A stretch of DNA of 64,000 nt from CAYZGU01 sp964478165 (GTDB lineage: Bacteria > Poribacteria > WGA-4E > JAJDTR01): the NCBI GenBank assembly GCA_964478165.1, contig CAYZGU010000001.1, forward strand, positions 1 to 64,000, written 5' to 3'. Each line of letters opens with the position of its first letter. Position 1 is the first letter of the stretch. Under the pieces are notes generated by a model, which ran no database searches, was not told the DNA's origin, and was given only the letters and a program-made list of their open reading frames with translations. The position numbers and the translations under genes were made by a program. Positions 8,786-18,645 of this stretch are shown here, piece by piece.

Positions 8786-10027
8786 CTAGAAGTAGTCTCG
8801 AAACCAATCCTTCATACGCTTGAGAACCTGGTCGAACAAATTGTTTCCTTTTATAAACGTTCGTTGAGGTTCTTTGTGGCGTAGCATCGCCCCATAGAGG
8901 ACAAGACCAACACCCGTTGCATAGATTGGACTATGAACACGATCTGTCAAACCCTTTAGTGGCGTAGGATAACCAACCCGCACTGGGAAAGGGAAATTCT
9001 TCTCAGACAACTCAAGAAGTCCATCCAGAAGTGACGTCCCACCGGTTAGCACAACGCCGCCAGGCGTCATAAGCTTGCTCCTAGAAACTTCATGACCGAT
9101 TAGAGTTAAAACCTCCTCCATTCTGCACTGAATAATCTCGGCAAGATCTCTTCTCTGATGGAAACGTGGCTGTCGCGCACCGCCAACCGTTGACATTTGG
9201 ATAGTATCGTCAAGATCGACCAAATCAATTAAAGCAGATCCCTTATGAAGCTTTAGCCTATCTGCCTCCTGTGGAGTTATTCTCAAAACCTGAGCGATAT
9301 CGTTCGTTACATGATCGCCCCCAATAGAAAGCACAGCAGTGTGATGCAGAGCATCGTCTTTGTAGATTACAATGTCGGTAGTACCGCCACCCATGTCAGC
9401 AAGAACGACACCAACGTCTCGTTCATCGTGACTAAGCACAGCTTCGGCGGAAGCAATCGGTTCTAGAACAATGTTTTCCACGGACAACCCAGCCTTGAAG
9501 ACACTATTGAGAAGGTTCTGAGCTGCTGCGACAGCGCCCGTAATGATGTGAACATAGACCTCAAGGCGAACGCCTGACATGCCGACGGGATCCTTTATTC
9601 CATCCTGGTTATCGACCGCATAACCTTGTGGAATTACATGCAGAACCTCTCTTTCAACAGGGATTGAGACCGCTTGGGCGGCGCGAATTGCACGATCCAC
9701 GTCCGGCTGAGTAATTTCATGACCTTCACCCGCCACGGCAACAACGCCGGGGGAGGTTTGTCCACTAATGTGTCCGCCGGCAATACCAACATATGCGGAC
9801 CCAATTTCCACCCCTGCCATCAATTCGGCAGCCTCAACGGCTTGACGAATGGCGGACGCCGTGAGATCGATATCGACGACAACACCCTTCCTCAGTCCGT
9901 CGGAAGGTGCTGTCCCAACGCCAATGATCTCAATCTTTTCCGGGTCATTTTGCCATGTATTCCCAATGATGACGGCAATCTTGCTGGTTCCAATATCCAA
10001 CCCAACAACAATGTCCTCTCTAGGCAT
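8786..10027 (-). CDS. ftsA: Cell division protein FtsA
   Basis: FtsA is the actin-like protein that ties FtsZ filaments to the membrane. The 413-residue sequence has VVGLDIGTSKIAVIIG (phosphate 1 loop), GVVLADMGGGTTDIVIY (phosphate 2), the SHS2/1C insertion and a VVLTGGTSLLDGL adenosine loop. The last residues (LFDQVLKRMKDWFRDYF) form the amphipathic membrane-targeting helix. The ATG directly abuts the ftsQ TGA, with GGAGGAGG upstream, so translation is coupled to ftsQ. Confidence 0.97.
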   Translation of the reverse strand: MPREDIVVGLDIGTSKIAVIIGNTWQNDPEKIEIIGVGTAPSDGLRKGVVVDIDLTASAIRQAVEAAELMAGVEIGSAYVGIAGGHISGQTSPGVVAVAGEGHEITQPDVDRAIRAAQAVSIPVEREVLHVIPQGYAVDNQDGIKDPVGMSGVRLEVYVHIITGAVAAAQNLLNSVFKAGLSVENIVLEPIASAEAVLSHDERDVGVVLADMGGGTTDIVIYKDDALHHTAVLSIGGDHVTNDIAQVLRITPQEADRLKLHKGSALIDLVDLDDTIQMSTVGGARQPRFHQRRDLAEIIQCRMEEVLTLIGHEVSRSKLMTPGGVVLTGGTSLLDGLLELSEKNFPFPVRVGYPTPLKGLTDRVHSPIYATGVGLVLYGAMLRHKEPQRTFIKGNNLFDQVLKRMKDWFRDYF

Positions 10028-10879
10028 TCATATTCCTCCTCCCCGATAGATAGCACCTTCGAACCTCACATCAAGATAGCCATTCGGGTCGTTTGAGTTT
10101 GGTTTTCCCGTGTTGGTAGTATGTATACCCTGTTTCAAAAATAGATCAATATAGCGAAGTCCCAGCCCAATGGAATCGGACGCAAGCCACACCTTAGGCA
10201 ATTCTTCAAATTGTAGAATGATTTTATGCGGGTGTTTAGCGTCAATCGTTCTCAGACCGGAGGAAATTCCAGTCGCAGCACCCGAAATAGAGTGCAAAAC
10301 TACCAATCCCAACCGCACAGCATCAGAACGAACACGATCTCCAAGTTCGGGCAGCCGTTGTCTATCAGCAACGATTATTGCAATCGCATCCGAAGCCCGA
10401 GGTTCATCGGAATATTCTAACACATATCCCTCCCGATCAACCAGGACAAAACGCACGCCACCACTGAGACGATATCTTAAATACACATATGGTTTCCGCT
10501 CAGTCACATGGATGTCAAGGGAACGATTTACGACGCTTTTGGAGATATGCACTTGCTTTACATAGTTCAATTCCTGCTCGAGCCGTCTTTCAATCTCTTG
10601 TTCCGAGAAAGTCAATACATTGCTCTCCTGATTTTCTAGTATAGCATAGATTTCGCCATGTGTACAGTAGTAATTTCCAGATAGTGAGACTTTCCGTACG
10701 CGGAATAGACTTTTCTTGTCCATTAGCGGAAGCCAAATGGCAATTAGTGGCAGCAAAATGGAAAATATCATGATAAAAGCAAACCAAGGTCTTACTTTTC
10801 GTTTGCCCTCAAGAGATGGACGAACTAACTGTGTTCGCTTTTGAAAATGGGCACGGCCTTTGCTTTGTGTAAACTGCAT
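10028..10879 (-). CDS. ftsQ: Cell division protein FtsQ/DivIB
   Basis: This is a bitopic divisome protein of 283 residues. A basic cytoplasmic tail of about 33 residues precedes a transmembrane helix (FAFIMIFSILLPLIAIWLPL). A POTRA domain follows (LFRVRKVSLSGNYYCTHGEI, ending in HVTERKPYVYLRY), then the FtsQ beta domain. FtsQ links FtsL/FtsB to the rest of the divisome. In most clusters murB and ddl lie between murC and ftsQ; here murC is directly upstream with a 6-bp gap. Confidence 0.9.
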   Translation of the reverse strand: MQFTQSKGRAHFQKRTQLVRPSLEGKRKVRPWFAFIMIFSILLPLIAIWLPLMDKKSLFRVRKVSLSGNYYCTHGEIYAILENQESNVLTFSEQEIERRLEQELNYVKQVHISKSVVNRSLDIHVTERKPYVYLRYRLSGGVRFVLVDREGYVLEYSDEPRASDAIAIIVADRQRLPELGDRVRSDAVRLGLVVLHSISGAATGISSGLRTIDAKHPHKIILQFEELPKVWLASDSIGLGLRYIDLFLKQGIHTTNTGKPNSNDPNGYLDVRFEGAIYRGGGI

Positions 10880-10885
10880 TGAACC

Positions 10886-12289
10886 CTAATCCCTTCTGGA
10901 GGCTGAATCGACCTGCTTTACAGTATTCCGTTGAAGTGTTGCTAGTAAATCTTGTCCCACTTGCGAAATGTCGCCGGCCCCGGCAGTTATTATGATGTCA
11001 TTTGGTTGAATGATATCCATTAGAATCTCCGAGATTAGATCTTTTTCGGGAACATAAAGCACATTGCGATGCCCATGCGCTCGAATGGCATTCGCCAAAT
11101 TCTCAGCCGTGACACCTTCTATAGGCGCTTCCCCTGCGCTGTAGATTGAAGTAACGACCAATATGTCAGTCTGAAAAAAAGATTTCGAGAATTCTTCGGC
11201 AAGATGCCTCACGCGTTGATAACGATGAGGCTGGAAAACCGCAACGATACGACGTTCGTAGCTTTCGCGCGCCGCCCGGAAAAGAGCTCGCAACTTTGCA
11301 GGGTTGTGAGCGTAATCGTCGACGACAATGATGTCTTGCATCTGGCCGACAATTTCGAAGCGGCGATGAATGCCCTCAAAAGATTCCAATGCCTCTCGAA
11401 TGTAATCGAAAGAAATATCTAACTCAAGCCCCACTCCTATCGCAGCCAGAGAATTGGAGATGTTGTGGTGCCCCGGCATCTTAAGGTGTATTTCCCCCAA
11501 AACCTCTCCTTTGAAGCGCACCTGATACCACGAAGTAGGACCTTCGGCACGAATTTGCTCTGCCATCAAGTCTGCGCGAGTTTCGATACCATAAGTCACG
11601 TATCGTTTTTCAACCTGCGAAACGAGTCCCTGGATGTTGTCCTGATCTAAACACAACACTGCAGCGCCGAAGAAGGGCACTTTGTTGATGAATTTCAAAA
11701 AGGTCTGGCCAATCTCTTCAATGCTGTCGTAATAATCGAGGTGATCGGCATCAACTGAGGTAACGACCGCGACTGTCGGAAAAAATTTCTCGATAGAGCC
11801 ATAGGCTTCATCTGCTTCAACAACCATTACGTCGCCTTGTCCAATTCGCGCGTGACTTCCCAGACTTACTAGCTTTCCACCGACCACGACCGTTGGATCA
11901 AGACTGTCCAGCACAGCGGCAGTCATGGCAGTGGTCGTGGTTTTGCCGTGCGTCCCGCTCACCGCTACGCTAAATTTCATCCGCATTATCTCCGCCAACA
12001 TCTCAGCGCCGGAAATCACCGGAATTTTACGCACCTGGGAAGCCATGACCTCCGAATTATGCAATGGAATGGCTGGGGATCTGACAACCACATCCGGATT
12101 TGAAACCTGTTCGGAGGCATGCCCACAGTGAATTAGGGCACCGATATTCGATAGGTACTCAGTAATTTCCGTACGATTTACGTCTGATCCGGACACCTGA
12201 AAACCAAGACTTAGCAAGATTTCAGCGATTCCGCTTAGTCCGGCACCACCGATTCCGATAATGTGCACATGACGCGTCTTTCCAAACAT
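10886..12289 (-). CDS. murC: UDP-N-acetylmuramate-L-alanine ligase MurC
   Basis: MurC adds L-Ala to UDP-MurNAc in the cytoplasm. The protein starts VHIIGIGGAGLSGIAEILL (UDP-binding Rossmann loop). It has the ATP P-loop GTHGKTTTTAM, the Mur-ligase central motif around EADEAYGSIEKFFP and DADHLDYY, and the C-terminal DDYAHNP and FQPHRYQR motifs. The ATG at 12289 fits the family start; a TTG at 12322 would add an atypical 11-residue extension. Spacing to murG is short. Confidence 0.96.
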   Translation of the reverse strand: MFGKTRHVHIIGIGGAGLSGIAEILLSLGFQVSGSDVNRTEITEYLSNIGALIHCGHASEQVSNPDVVVRSPAIPLHNSEVMASQVRKIPVISGAEMLAEIMRMKFSVAVSGTHGKTTTTAMTAAVLDSLDPTVVVGGKLVSLGSHARIGQGDVMVVEADEAYGSIEKFFPTVAVVTSVDADHLDYYDSIEEIGQTFLKFINKVPFFGAAVLCLDQDNIQGLVSQVEKRYVTYGIETRADLMAEQIRAEGPTSWYQVRFKGEVLGEIHLKMPGHHNISNSLAAIGVGLELDISFDYIREALESFEGIHRRFEIVGQMQDIIVVDDYAHNPAKLRALFRAARESYERRIVAVFQPHRYQRVRHLAEEFSKSFFQTDILVVTSIYSAGEAPIEGVTAENLANAIRAHGHRNVLYVPEKDLISEILMDIIQPNDIIITAGAGDISQVGQDLLATLQRNTVKQVDSASRRD

Positions 12290-12330
12290 AGGCTCTATGC
12301 AAAAAGCATGTAGGCGCAACAAGATTCTTA

Positions 12331-13455
12331 CTATTTCTGTGTGTTACTACTTACACAGTTATTAATTAAGGACAAAATTGACGTCGCAATTTCTTCGCTT
12401 GCATGGGGCTTACCCAATTTACGACTGGCATCTGCCATTCGCCCCTGTTTCGTCGAATGCCGTATAATCTCAGAGATTTCCGCGGCAAGAAGTGTGCCCG
12501 TCATGAATTGCTGGCTAAGAACTACCGCGCCACCTACATCTGCAACAACTCGGGCATTTAGTTCTTGTTTATTGCCGGCCATAGCTGGCAAGGGAATAAA
12601 GACCGCAGGAAGTCCACAAGCCGTAACTTCAGAAACTGTCATGCCACCTGCCCGGCAAACCATCAGATCCGTGATACTATAAATCTCCTCGATTAAATCG
12701 AAATAGGGTTCAACAAGATGGTTTAATGGCAAGCACTTGTAAGATTGGGACACATACTTATAATCAACTGCCCCAGTCTGATGCACCAATTGCAGTTGTC
12801 GATGGTATGGTACTAACCCACCTAACGCATTGACAACTGCTTGATTGATGGCATGAGACCCCTGGCTGCCACCCATCACAAAGACCGTCTTCAAATTTGC
12901 ATCCAAACCCAGTTTTTGATAGGTGGCCGCAGCGCGCTCGCATGAAGGAATCTCCGGACGAATTGGATTTCCGGTGACCTTGATGGTACCACCAGGAAGA
13001 TTCAAAGGAACAGCATCAAAGGCAATGAACGCCTCTTTCGCCCAACGTGCCAAGAGTCGATTTGTCAACCCGGGCACTACGTTTTGCTCCTGTATTACAG
13101 TTGGTATACCGAGCCGCGAAGCCGCAAAAAGCACAGGACCAGATACATACCCACCTGTGCCGACGACAACACTTGGACCGAGTTTACTGAGAAGCCCGAG
13201 AGATTGAGTAAATCCACGCAAGATTTTCCCAATAGTGGGAAACCAACGCCATGTTAGTTCACGTGGAAAACTCGCTACAGAGGTGGGAAGGAATCGGAAT
13301 CCATGCTGTGGCACAACAGTTGATTCCAGACAATTTGCTCCACCGATGAAGAAGATCTCAAGCTGGGAATCAAGTGCCATGAGCGCTCGCGCAATCCCGA
13401 TCGCTGGATAAACATGACCACCCGTGCCACCCCCTGATATCACGATTCTCGCCAT
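12331..13455 (-). CDS. murG: UDP-GlcNAc:lipid I N-acetylglucosaminyltransferase MurG
   Basis: MurG converts lipid I to lipid II on the inner face of the membrane. The 374-residue GT-B enzyme has the N-terminal glycine-rich loop SGGGTGGHVYPAIGIA, a second loop VMGGSQGSHAINQAV, and the donor-binding segment RAGGMTVSEVTACGLPAVFIPLP. The start is the usual one for the family. It is separated by 74 bp from ftsW upstream and runs in the same direction. Confidence 0.96.
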   Translation of the reverse strand: MARIVISGGGTGGHVYPAIGIARALMALDSQLEIFFIGGANCLESTVVPQHGFRFLPTSVASFPRELTWRWFPTIGKILRGFTQSLGLLSKLGPSVVVGTGGYVSGPVLFAASRLGIPTVIQEQNVVPGLTNRLLARWAKEAFIAFDAVPLNLPGGTIKVTGNPIRPEIPSCERAAATYQKLGLDANLKTVFVMGGSQGSHAINQAVVNALGGLVPYHRQLQLVHQTGAVDYKYVSQSYKCLPLNHLVEPYFDLIEEIYSITDLMVCRAGGMTVSEVTACGLPAVFIPLPAMAGNKQELNARVVADVGGAVVLSQQFMTGTLLAAEISEIIRHSTKQGRMADASRKLGKPHASEEIATSILSLINNCVSSNTQK

Positions 13456-13529
13456 GGACGTTCCTTATTATGCGATTGCAGGCGAAATGACTTGGGATTG
13501 TTAGAAAGGCAGAGACATGTGGACAGGTT

Positions 13530-14675
13530 CTATTTAGTGTTTACTTCACGCGATATGTTCAACAAGACGCCGATGCTAATGAGGCTAATCAGCAGAGATG
13601 AACCACCATAGCTAATAAAAGGCAATGTAATCCCTTTGGTGGGCAACACACCGACCACGACTCCAATGTTTACAAATGCTTGCAAACCGATTATCATCGT
13701 GATTCCAATCGCGAGCAAACCCGCAAACCGATTACTGACCCGCCTTGCAATATAAATACCGCGCCAGATGAGAAGCATGAAGAGGGTAATAACCCCAACG
13801 CCCCCAAAGAACCCTAACTCTTCACCCAAGATGGCAAAAATGAAATCCGTGTGGGGATACGGAAGATAAAACAACTTATATATGCTATTTCCAATCCCGG
13901 CACCCAACACCCCACCGAGAGCAAGAGAATTCAGAGACAGCGTAACTTGATAATTTCCCGAATACGGTGACTTCAACGACTGCAGAAAATCGTGAAGACG
14001 TTCCAATCTATATGGATCGCCTTGAATCGCAATGAAGACAAGGAAACACGCGAAGCTACTCAGCAGGAGCATTTGCCAAAGACGTGCCCCCCCGATGAAC
14101 AACAAAGTAAGAACCACTGTGCTTAATAATACTGCAGATCCAAAGTCAGGCTGTTGGTACAGAAGCACAAAGGCAAATCCCAGAATGAGGAGACTCGGAA
14201 GCATCCCATGTGTAAAGCTATGAATTCTGTCCTGTTTTCGGTAGAGGAAATGACAAACATAGATCACCAAACCCAGCTTGGTTAACTCAACCGGCTGAAA
14301 TTGCATTCCACCAATGCGCAACCATCGAGAAAATTCACTGCCAGTCGCCGAACGCACGCTATATCCGAGAGGAGAAAAGACAAGCAACAATCCGAAGAGC
14401 GAAATAATCAGAATTTTCTTTGCGTGTCGCTCGTAGCATCGGTATGGAACGCGAGAAGCAGCAAGCATGCCAATGAAACCGAGCAAACAGGCAATCAGTT
14501 GAACTTCAAGATAACGAAAGCTATTCTCTTCATATAGTTCATAAGCCAGCATGCAACTCGAACTATACACCATCAGGATTCCAATGGCAACTAGGGATAG
14601 TGTTAAGAAGAGAAGAACGTGATCGATGCTATTCTTACGTGTATCATTGGGAACTGGGGCCTTTATCCAGCCCAT
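13530..14675 (-). CDS. ftsW: SEDS-family peptidoglycan glycosyltransferase FtsW
   Basis: This integral membrane protein of about 381 residues has roughly ten hydrophobic segments. It contains the SEDS signature PTKGITLPFISYGGSSLL near the C-terminus. A preceding loop resembles the catalytic-Asp region (FILAILGEELGFFGG). FtsW polymerises lipid II at the septum with the transpeptidase FtsI, which is encoded in the same cluster. The start overlaps the murD 3' end by about 32 bp. The ATG at 14675 is chosen; a TTG at 14687 is also in frame. Confidence 0.95.
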   Translation of the reverse strand: MGWIKAPVPNDTRKNSIDHVLLFLTLSLVAIGILMVYSSSCMLAYELYEENSFRYLEVQLIACLLGFIGMLAASRVPYRCYERHAKKILIISLFGLLLVFSPLGYSVRSATGSEFSRWLRIGGMQFQPVELTKLGLVIYVCHFLYRKQDRIHSFTHGMLPSLLILGFAFVLLYQQPDFGSAVLLSTVVLTLLFIGGARLWQMLLLSSFACFLVFIAIQGDPYRLERLHDFLQSLKSPYSGNYQVTLSLNSLALGGVLGAGIGNSIYKLFYLPYPHTDFIFAILGEELGFFGGVGVITLFMLLIWRGIYIARRVSNRFAGLLAIGITMIIGLQAFVNIGVVVGVLPTKGITLPFISYGGSSLLISLISIGVLLNISREVNTK

Positions 14676-16140
14676 CCATCGCTTCAAGGTGATTCACAGC
14701 CTCCTGAAACGCACATCCACGTGCTCTATAATCATCGAACATGTCAAAGCTGGCATTAGCCGGAGATAGAAGCACAACATCGCCCGGAACGGCGTGTGAG
14801 TAGGCCATTTCGACAGCTTCGCCCATGTCCGCTACATTCCACGTAACGACGTAGGGTCCAAGGACGTTTCGGATTATTTCTGTATGCGCACCAAGGAGAA
14901 CCAACCCCTTGACCTTCGTTTTTACAAGATCTATCAAGGGACCATAATCATTTCCCTTATCGTACCCCCCCATTATCAAGATGAGCGGCACTGATAGCGA
15001 CTCTATTGCAGATTTGACCGCATGCACGTTAGTAGCCTTAGAATCGTCGATGAATTCCACACCACCAACCGTCTTGAGTACGTCGAACGCGTGATCAAGC
15101 GCACGATGTTCTTTCGTACGAAATTCGACAATTGCTGAGCGTATCAGTTCAGACGACACTCCGAAAATCTTCGCCACAGCGGCTGCTGCAAGCACGTTGC
15201 GAGCGTTGTGCCGACCCGGAAGCGGAATGTCCGAAGCACTACAAATCCAGTGAGGCCTGTCGTCCCACTGCACAACAATATCTTTTGCTCTGTTTACGAT
15301 CGCCCTGCCATCTTCACTTAGGCGATTTATAGCAGAGACGTCTATATGGGCAGAATGGGAGTTTTCCGAAAACCATACTGCCCGCGCCTGTGTTTCTTTG
15401 GCGAAGGAAGAAACCATGGAATCATCACTATTTAATACAATCCAGTCTGCTGGTTTCTGGTTTGTGCAGATTCTGAGTTTGGCGTTTCGATAAGCCTCCA
15501 TCGTCTCGTGCCGGTCCAGATGATCCGGCGACAGGTTCAACACAACGCTCACCATGGGTCGCAAAGTCTCGGTTGTCTCAAGCTGAAAGCTACTCACCTC
15601 CAAAACAACCAAATCCGCTTCCGTAACACCCCCGACATCACTCGAAAATGGAACTCCAATATTGCCGGAAACCCAAACTCTTCGAAAAATCCTGCTCCGT
15701 TTTAGTATCTCGCCAATAATGAGGGCAGTTGTTGACTTGCCTTTTGTCCCCGTGATTGCCACAATCGGGGCAGGGCACATACCTACTGCAATTTCGAGCT
15801 CTCCAACAATGGGTATGCTTCGCAAACGTGCTTCCTTAAGAATCGGAATGTCCAATGGCACGCCGGGTGAAAGAACGATCAAATCCGCATTCTCGATACA
15901 CCGACAGTCATGTCCGCCAAGAAAGAATTGAATTGCTCGATTGTTGAGAGCGTCCACCTCAGCTTGGAGTTGATTCGCGGGTTTTGAATCGGTAACACGC
16001 ACGTTTGCTCCGAGGCTGTCTAGGAGTTTCGACACAGAAACCCCACTGACATGCAGACCGAACACGGTGACTACCTTGTCCTTAAATCGCGCATGATTTA
16101 AACTTCGTCCATTACTGGTTGCAGGGCGAGAACCTTCCAT
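14644..16140 (-). CDS. murD: UDP-N-acetylmuramoyl-L-alanine-D-glutamate ligase MurD
   Basis: MurD adds D-Glu to UDP-MurNAc-L-Ala. The protein has VVTVFGLHVSGVSVSKLL (N-terminal nucleotide loop), the P-loop ITGTKGKSTTALI, VLNLSPDHLDRH, FIDDSKATNVHAV and LILGGYDKG-like LIMGGYDKG. At 498 residues it is longer than the usual 440-460, mostly through an 18-residue N-terminal extension and loops. It starts with ATG at 16140, 8 bp after mraY. Confidence 0.96.
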   Translation of the reverse strand: MEGSRPATSNGRSLNHARFKDKVVTVFGLHVSGVSVSKLLDSLGANVRVTDSKPANQLQAEVDALNNRAIQFFLGGHDCRCIENADLIVLSPGVPLDIPILKEARLRSIPIVGELEIAVGMCPAPIVAITGTKGKSTTALIIGEILKRSRIFRRVWVSGNIGVPFSSDVGGVTEADLVVLEVSSFQLETTETLRPMVSVVLNLSPDHLDRHETMEAYRNAKLRICTNQKPADWIVLNSDDSMVSSFAKETQARAVWFSENSHSAHIDVSAINRLSEDGRAIVNRAKDIVVQWDDRPHWICSASDIPLPGRHNARNVLAAAAVAKIFGVSSELIRSAIVEFRTKEHRALDHAFDVLKTVGGVEFIDDSKATNVHAVKSAIESLSVPLILIMGGYDKGNDYGPLIDLVKTKVKGLVLLGAHTEIIRNVLGPYVVTWNVADMGEAVEMAYSHAVPGDVVLLSPANASFDMFDDYRARGCAFQEAVNHLEAMDGLDKGPSSQ

Positions 16141-16147
16141 GACTATT

Positions 16148-17251
16148 TCATCTCATCTTCAGTGTGCTCAGGGCCATCAACATCAAAAGGAGCGAGATAA
16201 TCCAGAAGCGAATCACAACCTTAGACTCATCCCATCCGCTTAGCAAAAAATGGTAATGCAGCGGTGACATTTTGAATATTCGTTTTTTTCGCATCCGATA
16301 AGACCAAACCTGGAGAATTACTGAAGCAGCTTCCGCCACGAAGATTCCACCAACAATCACCAACAAAAACTCTTCTCTGATTAGGATAGATACAGTACCA
16401 AGCGCCGCACCGAGGGACAATGAACCAGTATCCCCCATGAAGACTCTAGCCGGATGACAATTGTACCATAAGAAACCGAGGCCGGCCCCGATGACTGAAG
16501 CACAGAAGACAGTCGTCGCTTCTCCAACGACAGGAAGGTGGACGATATCTAGATAGGTTGCCCACTGCTGATGACTCGTCAGATAACCCAGCATACCAAA
16601 CGTCGCGGCCACAAAAAGTGTACACCCAATTGCTAAACCATCCATACCATCCGTCAAGTTCACGGCATTGGAAGTACCAACGATGACTACTGTGGCAAAC
16701 GGAACAAACCAAATACCCAGATCGGGGTGAAGATCCTTGAAAAAGGGTATCATAATGGAAGTTTTCGATGTTAAACCATCGCTTGGAATCGGCCCCCAAC
16801 GGTAGATGAAATAGGCAATCCCGAACGCTCCGACTGTTTGGAGCGCGATTTTGTGCCAACCACTCAACCCTAAAGACTGTTGTTTGGTAATTTTCTTGTA
16901 GTCATCGAGAAAACCAAGTGTACCAAACCACAGCAAACTAAACGTGAGTAGGAGCACATATGGCTGATCCAGTCTTGCCCACAAAAATATTGAGATCAGC
17001 ACTGATGCTATAATGAGTAATCCCCCCATTGTCGGTGTGCCCGCTTTGCTTTGGTGGGATTTTGGCCCTTCCTCCCTAATCTGCTCGCCAATGCCCAAAC
17101 GCTTCAAGTGCCGGATGACCAACGGACCGAAGAGGAGTGAGATCAGCAATGCTGTGACAGTCGCATAGATAGATCGGAAACTTATATAACGGAAGACGTT
17201 AAATGGTGAAAAGGTATCAATGAGCCGTTCAAAGAAGAGATAGTAAAGCAT
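16148..17251 (-). CDS. mraY: Phospho-N-acetylmuramoyl-pentapeptide-transferase MraY
   Basis: MraY transfers phospho-MurNAc-pentapeptide to undecaprenyl phosphate to make lipid I. The 367-residue polytopic membrane protein has the family landmarks KAGTPTMGGLLI, the Asp-Asp motif GFLDDYKKI, NAVNLTDGMDGLA (catalytic Asp loop) and the C-terminal PLHYHFLLSGWDESKVVIRFW. It lies between murF and murD with gaps of about 10 bp on either side. Confidence 0.98.
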   Translation of the reverse strand: MLYYLFFERLIDTFSPFNVFRYISFRSIYATVTALLISLLFGPLVIRHLKRLGIGEQIREEGPKSHQSKAGTPTMGGLLIIASVLISIFLWARLDQPYVLLLTFSLLWFGTLGFLDDYKKITKQQSLGLSGWHKIALQTVGAFGIAYFIYRWGPIPSDGLTSKTSIMIPFFKDLHPDLGIWFVPFATVVIVGTSNAVNLTDGMDGLAIGCTLFVAATFGMLGYLTSHQQWATYLDIVHLPVVGEATTVFCASVIGAGLGFLWYNCHPARVFMGDTGSLSLGAALGTVSILIREEFLLVIVGGIFVAEAASVILQVWSYRMRKKRIFKMSPLHYHFLLSGWDESKVVIRFWIISLLLMLMALSTLKMR

Positions 17252-17263
17252 GGGTGTCAGGAA

Positions 17264-18637
17264 TTATGAGTTACAAGATGTGTTAGATTTTCCGCCGTAC
17301 TCATCCAGAATTCGTTCTAATCTCATAGCGCGGGATCCTTTGATTAAAACGACATCGCCTGATCGTGAATATTTTCGCAACTCCTGCGCCGCCGCATCTG
17401 GTGTTTCGCAAGAGATTGTTTTTTTTGCGCGACCAAGTGCACCACGGACTAGATTAAGGCTGCGCTGACCAACCGAGATGAGCAAATCCACATTTAGCGG
17501 AAGATGCTGTCCAGCGCTCAGATGAAGTCGCTCAGAGTCCTTCCCAAGCTCTAGCATGTCCCCGAGCACAGCAATTCGCCTACCACATGTCTGTGTTCTG
17601 CGCAGGAAATCCAGCGCATGTTTGAGCGAATCCGGGTTTGAGTTATAGGCATCGTTAATGATGTACAGCCCGTCGCACTCAATTGGCTGCATACGCATGG
17701 CAACAGGTTGATAGTTTTCCAAGCCGGTACGAATTTCTTCAGCAGACAGTCCTATCCGTACACCGACAGCCGCGGCGGCAAGCGCATTTGAAATGTTGTG
17801 CTCACCAAGGCAAGGGAGGTTTATTCTGCCGGCATCCAGACCATGAACACGGAGCATGAAAGATGGTTTCCCGTGGGAGGTTATTTCTATGTTGCATGCC
17901 GAAACATCCGCATCAGCCTGCCAACCGAATGTGATTCTGTGACCACGTACTCGACGCGTAATTTCTTTCGTCATTGAATCGTCAGCGTTCAAAATGGCGC
18001 AATCAACATATTCTAGCAGGGAACCTTTCTCTCTAGCAACACCTTCAACGGAACCAAGAAGCTCTAGGTGGCTGTGACCAATATTGGTAATCACACCGAC
18101 AGTCGGATCTACTATCCGAGACAGACGATCAATCTCACCCGGTTGGTTCGTGCCAATCTCTAGGACTGCAACTTGATCGCTCTTTGCCAATTGCAGCAAG
18201 CGCAAAGGAATGCCAATCTGGTTGTTGTAGTTTCCCTTGGATTGGAACACCGAGAATCGTCGGGCCAGTACCGAAGATGTCATATCCTTGGTAGTTGTTT
18301 TCCCATTGCTACCGGTGATTGCAATGATTGGGAGATGAAACTTCTGGCGATAGCAATTCGCAATATCCCCCAATGCAGCCAGCGTATCTTTAACCTCAAT
18401 CAACATTGGAAGTTGTGTCACAATTCTCTTGGACACGACGGCGCCAATGGCCCGAGACCGATGCGCTTCCTCCAGATAATCATGCCCATCGAAGTGCTCC
18501 CCAATCAACGCAACAAATAGGTCATCCTCATAAATTGTACGAGAGTCCGTCGAAATCTTCCGTACATTCGTACCCAGCTCACCGCAAATCAGTTTTCCTC
18601 GTGTTGTGCGTAAGATTTCTGCGATCGTGAGGTTCAT
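17264..18637 (-). CDS. murF: UDP-MurNAc-tripeptide-D-alanyl-D-alanine ligase MurF
   Basis: MurF adds the D-Ala-D-Ala dipeptide. The 457-residue protein shows STDSRTIYEDDLFVAL (N-terminal substrate domain), the P-loop ITGSNGKTTTKDMTSS, NIGHSHLELLGS, and IINDAYNSNPDSLKHAL in the C-terminal domain. The D-Ala-D-Ala ligase gene that would supply its substrate is not in the window. The gap to murE upstream is 8 bp. Confidence 0.97.
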   Translation of the reverse strand: MNLTIAEILRTTRGKLICGELGTNVRKISTDSRTIYEDDLFVALIGEHFDGHDYLEEAHRSRAIGAVVSKRIVTQLPMLIEVKDTLAALGDIANCYRQKFHLPIIAITGSNGKTTTKDMTSSVLARRFSVFQSKGNYNNQIGIPLRLLQLAKSDQVAVLEIGTNQPGEIDRLSRIVDPTVGVITNIGHSHLELLGSVEGVAREKGSLLEYVDCAILNADDSMTKEITRRVRGHRITFGWQADADVSACNIEITSHGKPSFMLRVHGLDAGRINLPCLGEHNISNALAAAAVGVRIGLSAEEIRTGLENYQPVAMRMQPIECDGLYIINDAYNSNPDSLKHALDFLRRTQTCGRRIAVLGDMLELGKDSERLHLSAGQHLPLNVDLLISVGQRSLNLVRGALGRAKKTISCETPDAAAQELRKYSRSGDVVLIKGSRAMRLERILDEYGGKSNTSCNS

Positions 18638-18645
18638 AACAAGCG